A stretch of DNA of 64,000 bases from Agrococcus carbonis (GCF_900104705.1 NZ_LT629734.1:1736001-1800000); one strand, 5' to 3'. Counted from the first letter of the stretch, positions 23,233 through 31,772 are shown. Made by a program: numbers and translations. Notes: a model not told the origin generated them from the sequence alone.

Positions 23233-24771
23233 TCAGTTCTGCGGGAAGCCGAGGTTCAGGCCGCCGTGGCTCGGGTCGAGCCAGCGGCTCGTGACGACCT
23301 TCTCGCGGGTGTAGAAGTCGAACGCGTGCTTGCCGTAGGCCTTGCCCTGGCCGAACGCCGACTGCTTCCAGCCGCCGAACGAGTGGTAGCCGACGGGCAC
23401 CGGGATCGGCACGTTCACGCCGACCATGCCCACCTGCACCTCGTTCTGGAATCGGCGGGCCGCGCCGCCGTCGTTCGTGAAGATGGCCGTGCCGTTGCCG
23501 AACGGGTTGGCGTTGATGAGCTCGAGGCCCTCCTCGTACGAGGCGACCCGCACGATCGAGAGCACCGGGCCGAAGATCTCCTCCTTGTAGGCGGCCGACT
23601 CCGTGGGCACGTTGTCGAGCAGCGTCGGCTTCACCCAGAAGCCGTTCGGGTCGCCATCGACCCCAGAGCCGTTCGGACCAGCCGGGTCGCGCCCGTCGAC
23701 GACGACGGTCGCGCCGTCCTGCTCGGCGGTGCCGATGTAGCCGACGACCTTGTCGCGGTGGGCGCCCGAGATGAGCGGCCCCATGTCGTTGTCGCGCGTG
23801 CCGTCGCCGGTGCGGATGCTCTGCATCCGCTCGGCGATCTTCGCCTGCAGCTCGTCTGCGATCGACTCGACCGCGACGACGACCGAGATCGCCATGCAGC
23901 GCTCACCGGCCGAGCCGAAGCCCGCGTTGACGGCCGCGTCTGCGGTGACGTCGAGGTCGGCGTCGGGCAGCACGAGCATGTGGTTCTTCGCGCCGCCGAG
24001 CGCCTGCACGCGCTTGCCGTGCTTCGAGCCCGTCTCGTAGACGTACTGCGCGATCGGGGTCGAGCCGACGAACGAGATCGCGGCGACGTCCTCGTGGGTG
24101 AGGAGCACGTCCACCGCCTCCTTGTCGCCGTGCACGACGGTGAGCACGCCGTCGGGGAGGCCGGCCTCCGCGTAGAGCTCGGCGATGAAGACCGCCGCCG
24201 ACGGGTCCTTCTCGGAGGGCTTCAGCACGACCGAGTTGCCGGCGGCGAGCGCGACCGGCGCGAACCACAGCGGCACCATCGCCGGGAAGTTGAACGGGCT
24301 GATGATGCCGACGACGCCGAGCGGCTGGCGCAGCGAGTAGACGTCGACGCCGGTCGAGGCGTTCTCGGAGAACTCGCCCTTCGTCATGAGGGGGAACGCG
24401 GTCGCGAGCTCGACGACCTCGATCGCGCGCGCGATCTCGCCGAGCGCATCCGAGTGCACCTTGCCGTGCTCGGCGGTGATGATGCGGGCGAGGTCGTCCT
24501 TGCGGGCGACGAGCAGCTCGCGGAAGCGGAACATGATCGCCTGCCGCTTCGCGATCGAGAGGTCGCGCCAGGCGGGGAAGGCGGCCTTCGCCGCGGCGAT
24601 CGCCTCGGCGACCTCGTCGGCCGACGCGAGCGCGACCTCGCGCGCGACGGTGCCGAGCGCGGGGTTGAAGACGGGCGCGGTGCGGCCCGAGCCCTCGCGG
24701 CGGGCGCCTGCGATGAAGTGGGGGATGGTCTCGGTGGTCTGCTGGCCGGTGGCCTGCTCGGTGATGGTCAT
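23233..24771 (-). CDS. mmsA: Methylmalonate-semialdehyde dehydrogenase (CoA-acylating)
   Basis: 512 residues of the aldehyde dehydrogenase superfamily. ISPFNFPAMVPLWFAPVALAAGNSVVLKPSEKDP binds NAD; GAKNHMLVLPDADLD and GSAGERCMAISVVV (catalytic Cys) are diagnostic of MMSDH. FGNGTAIFTNDGGAARRF and VPIPVPVGYHSFGGWKQSAFG complete the match. The enzyme converts methylmalonate semialdehyde to propionyl-CoA in valine catabolism and also acts on malonate semialdehyde in inositol breakdown. An iron alcohol dehydrogenase is encoded 47 bp upstream in the same direction. Part of a degraded homologue lies at 11757-11915. Confidence 0.92.
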   Translation of the reverse strand: MTITEQATGQQTTETIPHFIAGARREGSGRTAPVFNPALGTVAREVALASADEVAEAIAAAKAAFPAWRDLSIAKRQAIMFRFRELLVARKDDLARIITAEHGKVHSDALGEIARAIEVVELATAFPLMTKGEFSENASTGVDVYSLRQPLGVVGIISPFNFPAMVPLWFAPVALAAGNSVVLKPSEKDPSAAVFIAELYAEAGLPDGVLTVVHGDKEAVDVLLTHEDVAAISFVGSTPIAQYVYETGSKHGKRVQALGGAKNHMLVLPDADLDVTADAAVNAGFGSAGERCMAISVVVAVESIADELQAKIAERMQSIRTGDGTRDNDMGPLISGAHRDKVVGYIGTAEQDGATVVVDGRDPAGPNGSGVDGDPNGFWVKPTLLDNVPTESAAYKEEIFGPVLSIVRVASYEEGLELINANPFGNGTAIFTNDGGAARRFQNEVQVGMVGVNVPIPVPVGYHSFGGWKQSAFGQGKAYGKHAFDFYTREKVVTSRWLDPSHGGLNLGFPQN

Positions 24772-24818
24772 CGGGATGCTCCTGGTCGTGAAGGGGTCTG
24801 CGGACTCGGGGGGAGGGG

Positions 24819-25979
24819 TCACGCGTAGACGGCGTGGTAGAGCTGCTCGACCTGCTCGGCGGTCGGCACGCGGGGGTTGTTGGCGGGCGAGCCCGACGCG
24901 AGCGCCTGCTGCGCCATGACCGGCACGAGCTCCTCCCAGAGCTCGCGCTCGATGCCGCGCGTCGCGGGCGTCGGCACCTCGACCTCGACGGCGAGCGCAC
25001 GCAGCTCGGCGACGAGCGCGGCGGCCGCCGCCGCATCCGTGTCGGTGTCGGATGCGACGCCGAGCGTGCGCGCGCACGTCGCGTAGCGCTCGGTGGCGTG
25101 GTCGACCGAGAAGGCGGTGATCTCGGCGAACAGCATCGCGTTGGCCATGCCGTGCGCGATGTGGAAGTGCGCGCCGAGCGGGCGGCTCATGCCGTGCACC
25201 AGGGCGACGGATGCGTTCGAGAACGCCAGCCCCGCGAGCGTCGCCGCGAGCATCATCTCCTCGCGCGCCTCGAGGTCGCCGCCGTCGCTGTAAGCGCGGC
25301 GCAGGTAGCGGCCGATGCGCGAGATGGCGGCGAGCGCGTAGGTGTCGGAGACCGGGTTGGCCTTCCGGCTCACGAACGCCTCGATCGCGTGGGTGAGCGC
25401 ATCGATGCCGGTGTCGGCGGTGAGCCGCGGCGGCATCGAGAGCGTGAGGTCGACGTCGATGACCGCGGCCTTCGGCAGGTAGCCGGGGCCCGCGCACAGC
25501 ATCTTCTCGTTCGTCTCGCTGTCGGTGATGATCGTGAACTGCGTCACCTCCGAGCCCGTGCCGGCGGTCGTCGGCACCGCGATGACCGGCAGCGCGGGGC
25601 CCGCGAAGCGGAACGGCGCCTTGAGTTCGCGCATGTGCCCGCCGCGCTCGGCGAGCACTGCGAGCGCCTTCGCGGTGTCGATCGGGCTGCCGCCGCCGAG
25701 CGCGACGAGGCTGTCGGCGCCGTGCGCGCGGATCGCGGCGACGCCCGCCTCGAGCGAGTCGGTCGTGGGGTCGGGGATCGTGCCGTCGAAGACCGCGGCC
25801 TGCGCGCCTGCCGCGGCCAGCGCATCCGTCACCCGTGCCGCGACGCCCGCGCCGACGAGGAACGCGTCGGTGACGACGAGCGGCCGCGCGGCCCCCATCG
25901 TGGCGAGCAGCTCGCCGATGGTGTCGACGCTGCCCGCGCCGAATCGGAGGACGGGAGGGGTGTTGATGTCGAAGCTCAC
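24819..25979 (-). CDS. Iron-containing alcohol dehydrogenase
   Basis: 386 residues from GTG 25979; longer readings lack family similarity. LRFGAGSVDTIGELLATMGAARPLVVTD and the nucleotide loop LVALGGGSPIDTAKALAVLA open the protein. The metal site is spread over TDTGIDALTHAIEAFVS, VHGMSRPLGAHFHIAHGMANAML (Asp and His residues). Type III ADHs oxidise primary alcohols or hydroxyacids. Upstream of mmsA in one operon it may act on a 3-hydroxy acid such as 3-hydroxyisobutyrate or 3-hydroxypropionate, which is inference; the usual mmsB is not in this window. Confidence 0.88.
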   Translation of the reverse strand: MSFDINTPPVLRFGAGSVDTIGELLATMGAARPLVVTDAFLVGAGVAARVTDALAAAGAQAAVFDGTIPDPTTDSLEAGVAAIRAHGADSLVALGGGSPIDTAKALAVLAERGGHMRELKAPFRFAGPALPVIAVPTTAGTGSEVTQFTIITDSETNEKMLCAGPGYLPKAAVIDVDLTLSMPPRLTADTGIDALTHAIEAFVSRKANPVSDTYALAAISRIGRYLRRAYSDGGDLEAREEMMLAATLAGLAFSNASVALVHGMSRPLGAHFHIAHGMANAMLFAEITAFSVDHATERYATCARTLGVASDTDTDAAAAAALVAELRALAVEVEVPTPATRGIERELWEELVPVMAQQALASGSPANNPRVPTAEQVEQLYHAVYA

Positions 25980-26034
25980 CGGTGCACGCCTTCGTGGTCG
26001 GTCCCGCGGGTGGCGGGGTGGTCGGGAACCTCCA

Positions 26035-26053
26035 GCATCGGATGCACCGATGC
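26035..26053. promoter_or_regulatory. Inverted repeat in the divergent mmsA-operon/LysR region
   Basis: GCATCGG-ATGCA-CCGATGC is a perfect 7-bp inverted repeat with 5-bp spacer, about 55 bp from the dehydrogenase start and 54 bp from the LysR start. A second one, CTGCA-GAAG-TGCAG, lies at 26084-26097 next to the LysR ribosome site. These fit a LysR recognition site and an autoregulatory site. Confidence 0.45.
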
Positions 26054-26106
26054 AGGACGCAACGACCAATACCGCAGGCTCAACTGCAGAAGTGCAGACT
26101 GGAGGC

Positions 26107-27003
26107 ATGGACGCCGAGAACCTCCGCTACCTGCTCGAAGTGGCGCGCACCGGGCGGCTGCGCGACGCTGCGGCGCAGCTGCAGGTCGACGAGACGACGG
26201 TCTCGCGCCGCATCAGCCGGCTCGAGCAGGAGCTCGGGGTGCGGATGTTCGACCGCACGCCCCAGGGGTGGCGCATCACCGAGCCCGGCCGGCTCGTGAT
26301 CCCGCACGCGGAGGCGATCGAGTCGAGCGTCTCGCGCGCCCTCGAGGCCGTCGTCTCGCGCGCGGGGGATCTCAGCGGCACCGCGCGCATCCTCGCACCG
26401 GACGGCTTCGGCGCCAACGTGCTCGTGCCGGGCATGCGTCCGCTGCTCGACGCGCACCCCGGCCTGTCGCTCGAGGTCATCACCGCGACGAGCCACGACC
26501 TCATCACCGCGCGCGACTTCGACGTCGCGGTCACGCTCGAGCGGCCCTCGCCGCGCGCCGCCGCCGTGCAGCACCTCGCCGACTACGAGCTGCGCTGCTA
26601 CGCCTCCCGCGACTACCTCGAGCGGCACGGCACCCCCGCGTCCGTCGACGAGCTGCGGCGCGACCACGCGCTCATCTGGTACGTCGACGCGCTGCTCGAC
26701 GTGCAGCCGCTGCGCATCCTCGACGAGCTGCTGCCGCGCGCCAACGCCCGGCTGCAGACCAACAACATCACCGGTCAGCACAGCGCGACCCGGGCCGGCC
26801 TCGGCGTGGGCCTGCTGCCCACCTACATCGGCGACGCCGACCCGTCGCTCGTCGGCGTGCTGCCGGAGGAGGTGCGCGTCAGCCGCACCTACTGGCTCGT
26901 CGTGCCGCGCGACCTCGCCGAGCTGCTGCGGGTGCGCGAGATCACGCAGGCGCTGCACGCGCTCGTCGCCGAGCACCCGCTGCTGACGCCGCGTGCGAGG
27001 TAG
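26107..27003 (+). CDS. LysR-family transcriptional regulator
   Basis: 298 residues. The HTH is ENLRYLLEVARTGRLRDAAAQLQVDETTVSRRISRLEQELGVRMFDR (residues 4-50). The effector domain includes LSGTARILAPDGFGANVLVPGMRPLLDAHPGLSLEVIT and ends in LGVGLLPTYIGDADPSLV. TGGAGG precedes the ATG. It is divergent from the alcohol dehydrogenase/mmsA operon across 127 bp with two inverted repeats, the usual layout for a LysR activator of its neighbour. Confidence 0.9.
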   Translation: MDAENLRYLLEVARTGRLRDAAAQLQVDETTVSRRISRLEQELGVRMFDRTPQGWRITEPGRLVIPHAEAIESSVSRALEAVVSRAGDLSGTARILAPDGFGANVLVPGMRPLLDAHPGLSLEVITATSHDLITARDFDVAVTLERPSPRAAAVQHLADYELRCYASRDYLERHGTPASVDELRRDHALIWYVDALLDVQPLRILDELLPRANARLQTNNITGQHSATRAGLGVGLLPTYIGDADPSLVGVLPEEVRVSRTYWLVVPRDLAELLRVREITQALHALVAEHPLLTPRAR

Positions 27004-27085
27004 CCGACACGCCCCGCGCCCGATCCCCGGTCGGATGCGCGGCGCACGAAGGCAGGGCGCCGTCGCCGCGGAGCGCGGGCGAGCG

Positions 27086-27427
27086 CTATCGCGGACCGAG
27101 CGGCTCGTCCTCCGGTGGCGCTGCGGGGCCCGGCTCCTTCAGCTCCACGAAGATCACGTGCGTCTCGGTCGACCCGATGTTGGTGCCTGCGTGCGCCTGT
27201 GCCGGCAGCCACCGCGCCTGCCCTGCGGCCATCGCGACGTCGACCGCGCGGACGCCGGAGGAGAGCCGTCGGTCGAAGTCGCTCAGCGTGACCATGACGC
27301 TGTCGGGGTGCCGGTGCGGGGTGCTCTCGGCGCCCGGCTCGTCGCGGTACTCGAGCACGCGGACACGCTCGTTCTCGAAGACCACCGAGTAGAGCTGCGG
27401 ATTCGTCGCGACAGGATCGTCATCCAT
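27086..27427 (-). CDS. Small cupin-fold protein
   Basis: 113 residues from ATG 27427. VFENERVRVLEYRDEPGAESTPHRHPDSVMVTLSDF carries the metal-binding H-x-H of a single cupin domain, followed by VDVAMAAGQARWLPAQAHAGTNIGSTETHVIFVELK with the last His. Such proteins resemble cytoplasmic cupins often labelled quercetin dioxygenase-like, but with no assigned substrate. The start is 140 bp from the divergent quinone reductase gene. Confidence 0.8.
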   Translation of the reverse strand: MDDDPVATNPQLYSVVFENERVRVLEYRDEPGAESTPHRHPDSVMVTLSDFDRRLSSGVRAVDVAMAAGQARWLPAQAHAGTNIGSTETHVIFVELKEPGPAAPPEDEPLGPR

Positions 27428-27567
27428 GCGGCGACGGTATGCCTGCCGGCGGCGCTCCGGTAGGGGCGGCTTGCGGGGTCGGCGACATCGCGCTCGCGGG
27501 TGCGGCAGGGTGGTGGTGCCTGCCGGCCGACCGTCGGCGGCACGAGAGGCGAAGAGGGGAGCGTCGC

Positions 27568-28548
27568 ATGAAGGCGATCGCATTCGAGATCGATGGACCG
27601 CTGCGGTGGGCGGATGCGGCGGAGCCGGTGGCGGCCGACGGCGAAGTGGTCGTCGAGGTCGCCGCGACGGCGGTCAATCGCGCCGACCTCATGCAGCGCG
27701 CCGGCAAGTACCCGTCGCCCGAGGGGGAGTCGGACATCCTGGGCCTCGAGTGCTCGGGCACGATCGTCTCGCTCGGCGACGGCGTCGAGGGGTGGGCGGT
27801 CGGCGACGAGGTGTGCGCGCTGCTCGCCGGCGGCGGCTACGCCGAGCGGGTCGCGGTGCCGGCGACGCAGCTGCTCCCGGTGCCCGAGGGCGTGGCGCTC
27901 GCGGATGCGGCGGCGCTCCCCGAGGCCGTCTGCACCGTGTGGTCGGCGATGCGCGACGTGCCGGCGCCCGAGCCGGGCGCGCTCGCGCTCGTGCACGGCG
28001 GCTCGGGCGGCATCGGCACGATGGCCATCCAGATGCTGCGCGCCGCCGGCTGGCGGGTCGCGGCGACGGCGAGCGCGAAGCACCACGCGCTGTGCCGCGA
28101 GCTCGGCGCCGAGGTCGTCATCGACTACCGCGAGCAGGACTTCGTCGAGGTCGTGCTCGCCGCGACCGACGGCCGCGGCGCCGAGTTCGTGCTCGACGTC
28201 ATCGGCGCCGACTACCTGGGCCGCAACCTCGACGCGCTCGCGCTCGACGGCGCGATCACGGTGATCGCGGTGCAGGGCGGCACGAAGGCCGAGGTCGATC
28301 TGCGCCGCCTCATGCAGCGCCGCGTGACGCTGCGCGCGATGACGCTTCGCGCCCGCCCCCGCACCGGCGGCCGCGGCTCGAAGGCCGAGGTCGTGCGCCA
28401 GGCGCGCGAAGCCGTCTGGCCGCAGATCGCCGCGGGCGACGTGCGCCCCGTGATCGGCGCGCGCGTGCCGCTCGCCGAGGCCGAGCGCGCGCACGCGCTC
28501 ATGGGCTCGCCTGAGGCGCCCGGCGGCAAGCTGCTGCTCGAGCGGTAG
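27568..28548 (+). CDS. NAD(P)H quinone oxidoreductase, zinc-less MDR family
   Basis: 326 residues. The N-terminal GroES-like fold has AVNRADLMQRAGKYPSPEGESDILGLECSGTI, typical of TP53I3/PIG3-like quinone reductases, and the Rossmann motif is LVHGGSGGIGTMAIQMLRA (AxxGxxG type) with ATASAKHHALCRELGAEVVIDYREQDF. No structural or catalytic zinc cysteines are present. MTLRARPRTGGRGSKAEVV matches the PIG3 subfamily. GAAGAGGGGA lies upstream of ATG 27568. It would reduce quinones with NADPH. Confidence 0.9.
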   Translation: MKAIAFEIDGPLRWADAAEPVAADGEVVVEVAATAVNRADLMQRAGKYPSPEGESDILGLECSGTIVSLGDGVEGWAVGDEVCALLAGGGYAERVAVPATQLLPVPEGVALADAAALPEAVCTVWSAMRDVPAPEPGALALVHGGSGGIGTMAIQMLRAAGWRVAATASAKHHALCRELGAEVVIDYREQDFVEVVLAATDGRGAEFVLDVIGADYLGRNLDALALDGAITVIAVQGGTKAEVDLRRLMQRRVTLRAMTLRARPRTGGRGSKAEVVRQAREAVWPQIAAGDVRPVIGARVPLAEAERAHALMGSPEAPGGKLLLER

Positions 28549-28569
28549 GGCGCCCTGCGCCCGGCGGCG

Positions 28570-29784
28570 TCAGCGCGTGGGCGTGAACCGCAGCGGGAAC
28601 CGGATGGGCCCCGTGTTGCCAGAGACCGGCAGCCACTCGCCCGGGCCGTCGGCCGCGACATCCGGCATTCGCTGCGCGAGCAGCGGCAGCGCGACCGACA
28701 TGTCGGTGCGGGCGACGAAGTGGCCGAGGCAGTGGTGCACGCCGCCGCCGAAGCCTGAGTGCAGCGGCCGGTCGTCGACGCGGATGTCGAACGGCACGTG
28801 CTCGGCCATCGCGCGCTCGTCGGTGCCCATCGCGTGTGAGAGCACCTGCACGATGCCGCCCTTCGGGATCTGCAGGCCGTAGAGGTCGACGTCCTCCCTG
28901 GCCTCGCGCGTGACCCACGTGACGGTCGGGTTCACGCGCATCACCTCCTCGACGGCGCGCGCGCCGAGCTCGGGCCGCTCGGCCATGAGCCGCCACTGCT
29001 CCGGATGCGCGAGGAAGGTCTGGACGGCGAGGCCCAGCTGGTTGCGGGTCGTCTCCATGCCGGCGAACGCGAGGAACACCAGCGCGACCGACAGCTCTCG
29101 GCGACTGAGCGCATCCGACCCCTCGTGCGCGGCGATGAGCGTCGAGACGAGGTCGTCCTGCGGGCGCGCCTGGCGATCCTCGATCACGCGCTCGATGTAG
29201 CCGGCGAGGCCCTCGAGCGCCGCCTCGATGCGCGGCAGATCGGCCCGCACGTTGATGCCGAACGACTTGCCGAGGTCGTCGGCCCAGTGCGCGACCTGCG
29301 GCCACTCGTCGTCCGGCAGCCCCAGCAGCATGCAGAGGATGCGGCTCGAGTAGGGCTCGGCGAACTCGCTGACGAACTCGGCCTCGCCGCGCGCGGCGAA
29401 GCCGTCGATGAGCTCGTTCGCGAGCGCCTGGAAGCGCGGCCGCATCGCCTCGATCGTCTTCGAGCGGAACGCGGGGGTCAGCAGCCGCCGCAGCCGCAGG
29501 TGGTCGTCGCCGTCGAGGCTCAGGAGCGTCTCCTGCTACCACTGCCGCCACGGCCCGTCGTGGATGCCGTTCTGGTCGGGCCACTTGTCGTTGCCCTGCC
29601 GGAAGCGGCGATCCTTGAGCAGCGCCGTGCCTTCCTCGAAGCGCAGGATCGCCCAGCCGTACGGCGTCTCGGCGTACCAGCTGTCGTCGCGCGCGGCATG
29701 CACCGCCTCACCCGTCACGTCGAACGCCGGATCGGCGAGGTCGAGGAAGGGCGCGGCGTCCTTGCCGGCGGCGACGATGCTCAT
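28570..29784 (-). pseudogene. Cytochrome P450 interrupted by one in-frame stop
   Basis: A complete P450 frame from ATG 29784 to 28570 (404 codons) has a single TAG at 29538-29536, codon 83, in ...HDGPWRQW-stop-QETLLSLDGDDHLRLRRLL. Relatives carry Trp at this point, so TGG to TAG fits. Downstream features are intact: I-helix FLAFAGMETTRNQL, ExxR region VEEVMRVNPTVTWVTREA, and haem loop FGGGVHHCLGHFVARTD with the ligand Cys. An internal ATG at 29445 would lack the first 113 residues including the B helix and could not make a normal P450. It may be a fresh pseudogene or a base error. Confidence 0.85.
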
Positions 29785-29822
29785 GACCGGAGTGTACGTC
29801 GGCGCCGCGATGCCGACCGCGG

Positions 29823-30371
29823 CTAGAGGAACTCGAGCGGGTCGAACTCGTCGATCGGGATGATGCGCACGCGCGGGAGCCGGCTCTTGAACGCCGCGAC
29901 GTCGTACTCGAGGTCGAAGAACTCGGCGCCGGGCACGTCGCGCAGGCCGCCCGCCATGAACTCGCCGAAGCCCACGATGCCCACCCGCCGGTGCGGGTGC
30001 TCGGCGAGGCGCTCGAGCTGCGGCGCGAAGTCGGCGTCGTGGCTCACGAGCATGACGTCGCCGTCGCGCTCGACGAGCGCCTCGGCGGTGCGCTGGATCG
30101 CGATGTCGACGACCTTGCCCTCGCCGCGCAGCGGCACCGGGCGGTAGCCGATCGCGATGAGCGCCTGCACGAACGAGGTGGGCAGCTCGTGCGGCACCGC
30201 GAGGAAGAACAGCCCCTTGACGGGCTGCTGCCACGCCGACTCGGCGAAGTCGAGCACGGTGTTCCAGCGCGGCCGCTCCTGCGGCTCGGGCCGGCGATCG
30301 AGGATCGAGACGCCGAGCGTCGCGTCGATGTTCTCGCCGTCGACGAGGAGGTAGGTGGTGCGCTCGGCCAT
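29823..30371 (-). CDS. NYN-domain (PIN-like) protein
   Basis: 182 residues. TTYLLVDGENIDATLG gives the first acidic residues of the NYN nuclease fold; KGLFFLAVPHELPTSFVQALIAIGYRPV, KVVDIAIQRTAEAL and DVMLVSHDADFAPQLERLAEHPHRRVGIVGF supply the remaining Asp positions (VD, SHDADF). NYN proteins are RNases or RNA-binding proteins. It lies 38 bp upstream of the broken P450 and may share a transcript. The physiological target is unknown. Confidence 0.85.
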   Translation of the reverse strand: MAERTTYLLVDGENIDATLGVSILDRRPEPQERPRWNTVLDFAESAWQQPVKGLFFLAVPHELPTSFVQALIAIGYRPVPLRGEGKVVDIAIQRTAEALVERDGDVMLVSHDADFAPQLERLAEHPHRRVGIVGFGEFMAGGLRDVPGAEFFDLEYDVAAFKSRLPRVRIIPIDEFDPLEFL

Positions 30372-30423
30372 GCCGCGACCCTATCTGCCCGCTGCGCTGC
30401 CCGGCCGTGTCACCGCATCCGCC

Positions 30424-30429
30424 TACACT
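30424..30429 (+). promoter_or_regulatory. Candidate -10 box before the SAM-IV riboswitch
   Basis: TACACT lies about eight bases before the first riboswitch helix. No good -35 hexamer is visible at 16-18 bp. This is the best promoter candidate for the riboswitch-controlled gene. Confidence 0.35.
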
Positions 30430-30431
30430 GA

Positions 30432-30522
30432 TGCCGAGCTCACGAGCTGCAGCCATTCGGTACCTGGCCGGCTGCACGGCAACCCTCCTCCGCTGAGCGG
30501 GGTGCCCCAGGGGAAGAGCCGG
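30432..30522 (+). ncRNA. SAM-IV riboswitch
   Basis: The core CGGCAACCCTCC at about 30477, then CCGC-TGA-GCGG and GGGGTGCCCC-A-GGGGAAGA, matches the SAM-I/SAM-IV aptamer core as found in actinobacteria. Helix P1 forms from GCCG-A-GCTC (30433-30441) with GAGC-CGGC (30516-30523). P2 forms from TGCAGCC with GGCTGCA around an 11-base loop and internal region. It would bind S-adenosylmethionine and normally turn expression off. The downstream gene starts at 30590 after a possible ribosome-site switch. Confidence 0.85.
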
Positions 30523-30553
30523 CCCGGCGCACCCGCGCGGGGCAAGTCAGCGG

Positions 30554-30578
30554 GAGGCGCGCGCCTCTCGCCGAGAGG
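30554..30578 (+). promoter_or_regulatory. Possible ribosome-site switch below the SAM-IV aptamer
   Basis: CCTCTC (30564-30569) can pair with GAGAGG (30573-30578), which forms part of the purine-rich region before the ATG at 30590. The overlapping GAGGCGC/GCGCCTC (30554-30567) would instead hold the same CCTC in an upstream hairpin. The two structures exclude one another, as expected for a translational expression platform. Coupling to the aptamer is inference. Confidence 0.45.
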
Positions 30579-30589
30579 ACGGAGCATCC

Positions 30590-31096
30590 ATGCACGTGCA
30601 CGCACCCATCCCCGAGCCCGGGCCGACGCCCGGGCCGACCGCCTGGCCGACGCAGGGGCCGACCTGCCGGCCGACCGCCGCCCCGACTCCCGAGCCGCGC
30701 CCGCGCCCCGACGAGCTCCCGACGCTCGAGGCCGCGCGCGCCCGGGCGCTAGACCTCGAGTGGCTCACCGTGCTCGCGCACTGGTCGCCGACGTGGCTGA
30801 AGCCCTTCCACGGACCGACGGTCTACGGGCAGCTGCGCCGCGGCGAGGTGCCCGAGAGTATCGCGCACCGCTGGCTCCCGGTCGCGCGGCGCTGGCGCGA
30901 CGCGGGCTACACGCCCGATCTCTTCCTCGAGCTGCACGCCGAGGTGGCGCGGCAGGACGTCGACGGATGCGCGCCGCGGCTGCGCGAGCGCGGCACGCTC
31001 GAGGCGTGGCCGTGGCGCACCGTGCCGGAGCGGCTGCCGACGACGCCGCTGCCGGCTGCGGTGTCGGCCACGCTCGCCTGGCTCGCGGCGGGGTAG
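30590..31096 (+). CDS. Unrecognised proline-rich protein under SAM-IV control
   Basis: 168 residues. The first 45 are a low-complexity run built on GPT/PTP units (PGPTPGPTAWPTQGPTCRPT). The rest is a helical domain rich in Trp and Leu: ALDLEWLTVLAHWSPTWLKPFHGPTVYGQLRRGEVPESIAHRWLPVARRWRDAGYTPDLFLELHAEVARQ. No signal peptide or membrane segment is seen, and I know no family for it. The only clue is control by a SAM riboswitch, which suggests a role in methionine, SAM or sulphur metabolism. ATG 30590 has GGAG five bases upstream. The gene ends at a strong terminator. Confidence 0.75.
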   Translation: MHVHAPIPEPGPTPGPTAWPTQGPTCRPTAAPTPEPRPRPDELPTLEAARARALDLEWLTVLAHWSPTWLKPFHGPTVYGQLRRGEVPESIAHRWLPVARRWRDAGYTPDLFLELHAEVARQDVDGCAPRLRERGTLEAWPWRTVPERLPTTPLPAAVSATLAWLAAG

Positions 31097-31115
31097 ACGG
31101 CCGCCCCGGGACGAC

Positions 31116-31151
31116 GAAGCGGCGCCGCGCGATCAGGCGCGGCGCCGCTTC
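31116..31151. terminator. Bidirectional terminator
   Basis: GAAGCGGCGCCGCG (31116-31129) and CGCGGCGCCGCTTC (31138-31151) are perfect 14-bp complements with an 8-base loop, between the ends of two convergent genes. Confidence 0.75.
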
Positions 31152-31163
31152 GAGGGCGGTGGA

Positions 31164-31475
31164 CTACTCGGCCGCGCGCAGCTCCTCGAGCTCGAGCTCG
31201 AGGCGGTCGCGGTGGTCGCGGATGAGGTCGAGGCTGCTCTGGGCGATGCCCGCGCGGGTCTCGAGGTCGCCGTAGTCGGCCTGCAGCGCGGCGAGCTCGG
31301 CGTTCGCGGCCTGCGCCTGCGAGGCGGCGATGCCGGTGCCGGTCGCGCCGAGCGCGGCGACGACGACGAGCGCGACGATCCACGGCCAGCGGCGGGCCTT
31401 GCGGGGCTGCTCCGGTGCCTTCGCGCCCGCCTCGGGTGCGGTCGCGGTCTTGTCCTGGGTGATGGTGGCGCTCAT
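31164..31475 (-). CDS. Small membrane-anchored coiled-coil protein
   Basis: 103 residues from ATG 31475. A basic, proline-containing N-terminus (TAPEAGAKAPEQPRKARR) precedes one membrane helix, WPWIVALVVVAALGATGTGIAA. Then comes an extracytoplasmic helix with heptad-like spacing (AANAELAALQADYGDLETRAGIAQSSLDLIRDHRDRLELELEELRAAE), probably a coiled coil. No known family. Longer in-frame starts give an unrelated basic extension and are less likely. Confidence 0.7.
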   Translation of the reverse strand: MSATITQDKTATAPEAGAKAPEQPRKARRWPWIVALVVVAALGATGTGIAASQAQAANAELAALQADYGDLETRAGIAQSSLDLIRDHRDRLELELEELRAAE

Positions 31476-31634
31476 GCTGCCTGTCCTCCGTGCGGTGAGT
31501 GGTGACATGCCGACGACGGATGCAGCACGGCGGTCGCGCGGGCGCATCCGCCATTGGAGTGGGATGGGGAGCATCGCCGATCCGGCGCGCTCCGACCCTC
31601 CATCCTCTCACTTCGCGGGCGTGCGCGGCGAGTG

Positions 31635-31661
31635 GGTGTCTTCGCCGTGAGCGAAGACGCC
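31635..31661. other. Hairpin in the 297-bp divergent region
   Basis: GGGTGTCTTCGC and GCGAAGACGCCC pair over 12 positions with one G-T around CGTGA. It lies in the region 31476-31772 between a membrane-protein gene and a lipoprotein gene reading apart, so it is either in a leader or an operator. Nothing else is evident in that gap. Confidence 0.45.
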
Positions 31662-31772
31662 CCGTACCGACCCGTATCGCCCTCGGCCCCCGCGGCGAGA
31701 CCGGGCGCACCGCATGCGGGCAATACGATCGAGGAGTCCTCGCCGAGCCAGCACCAGGGAGATCGATCGAGC

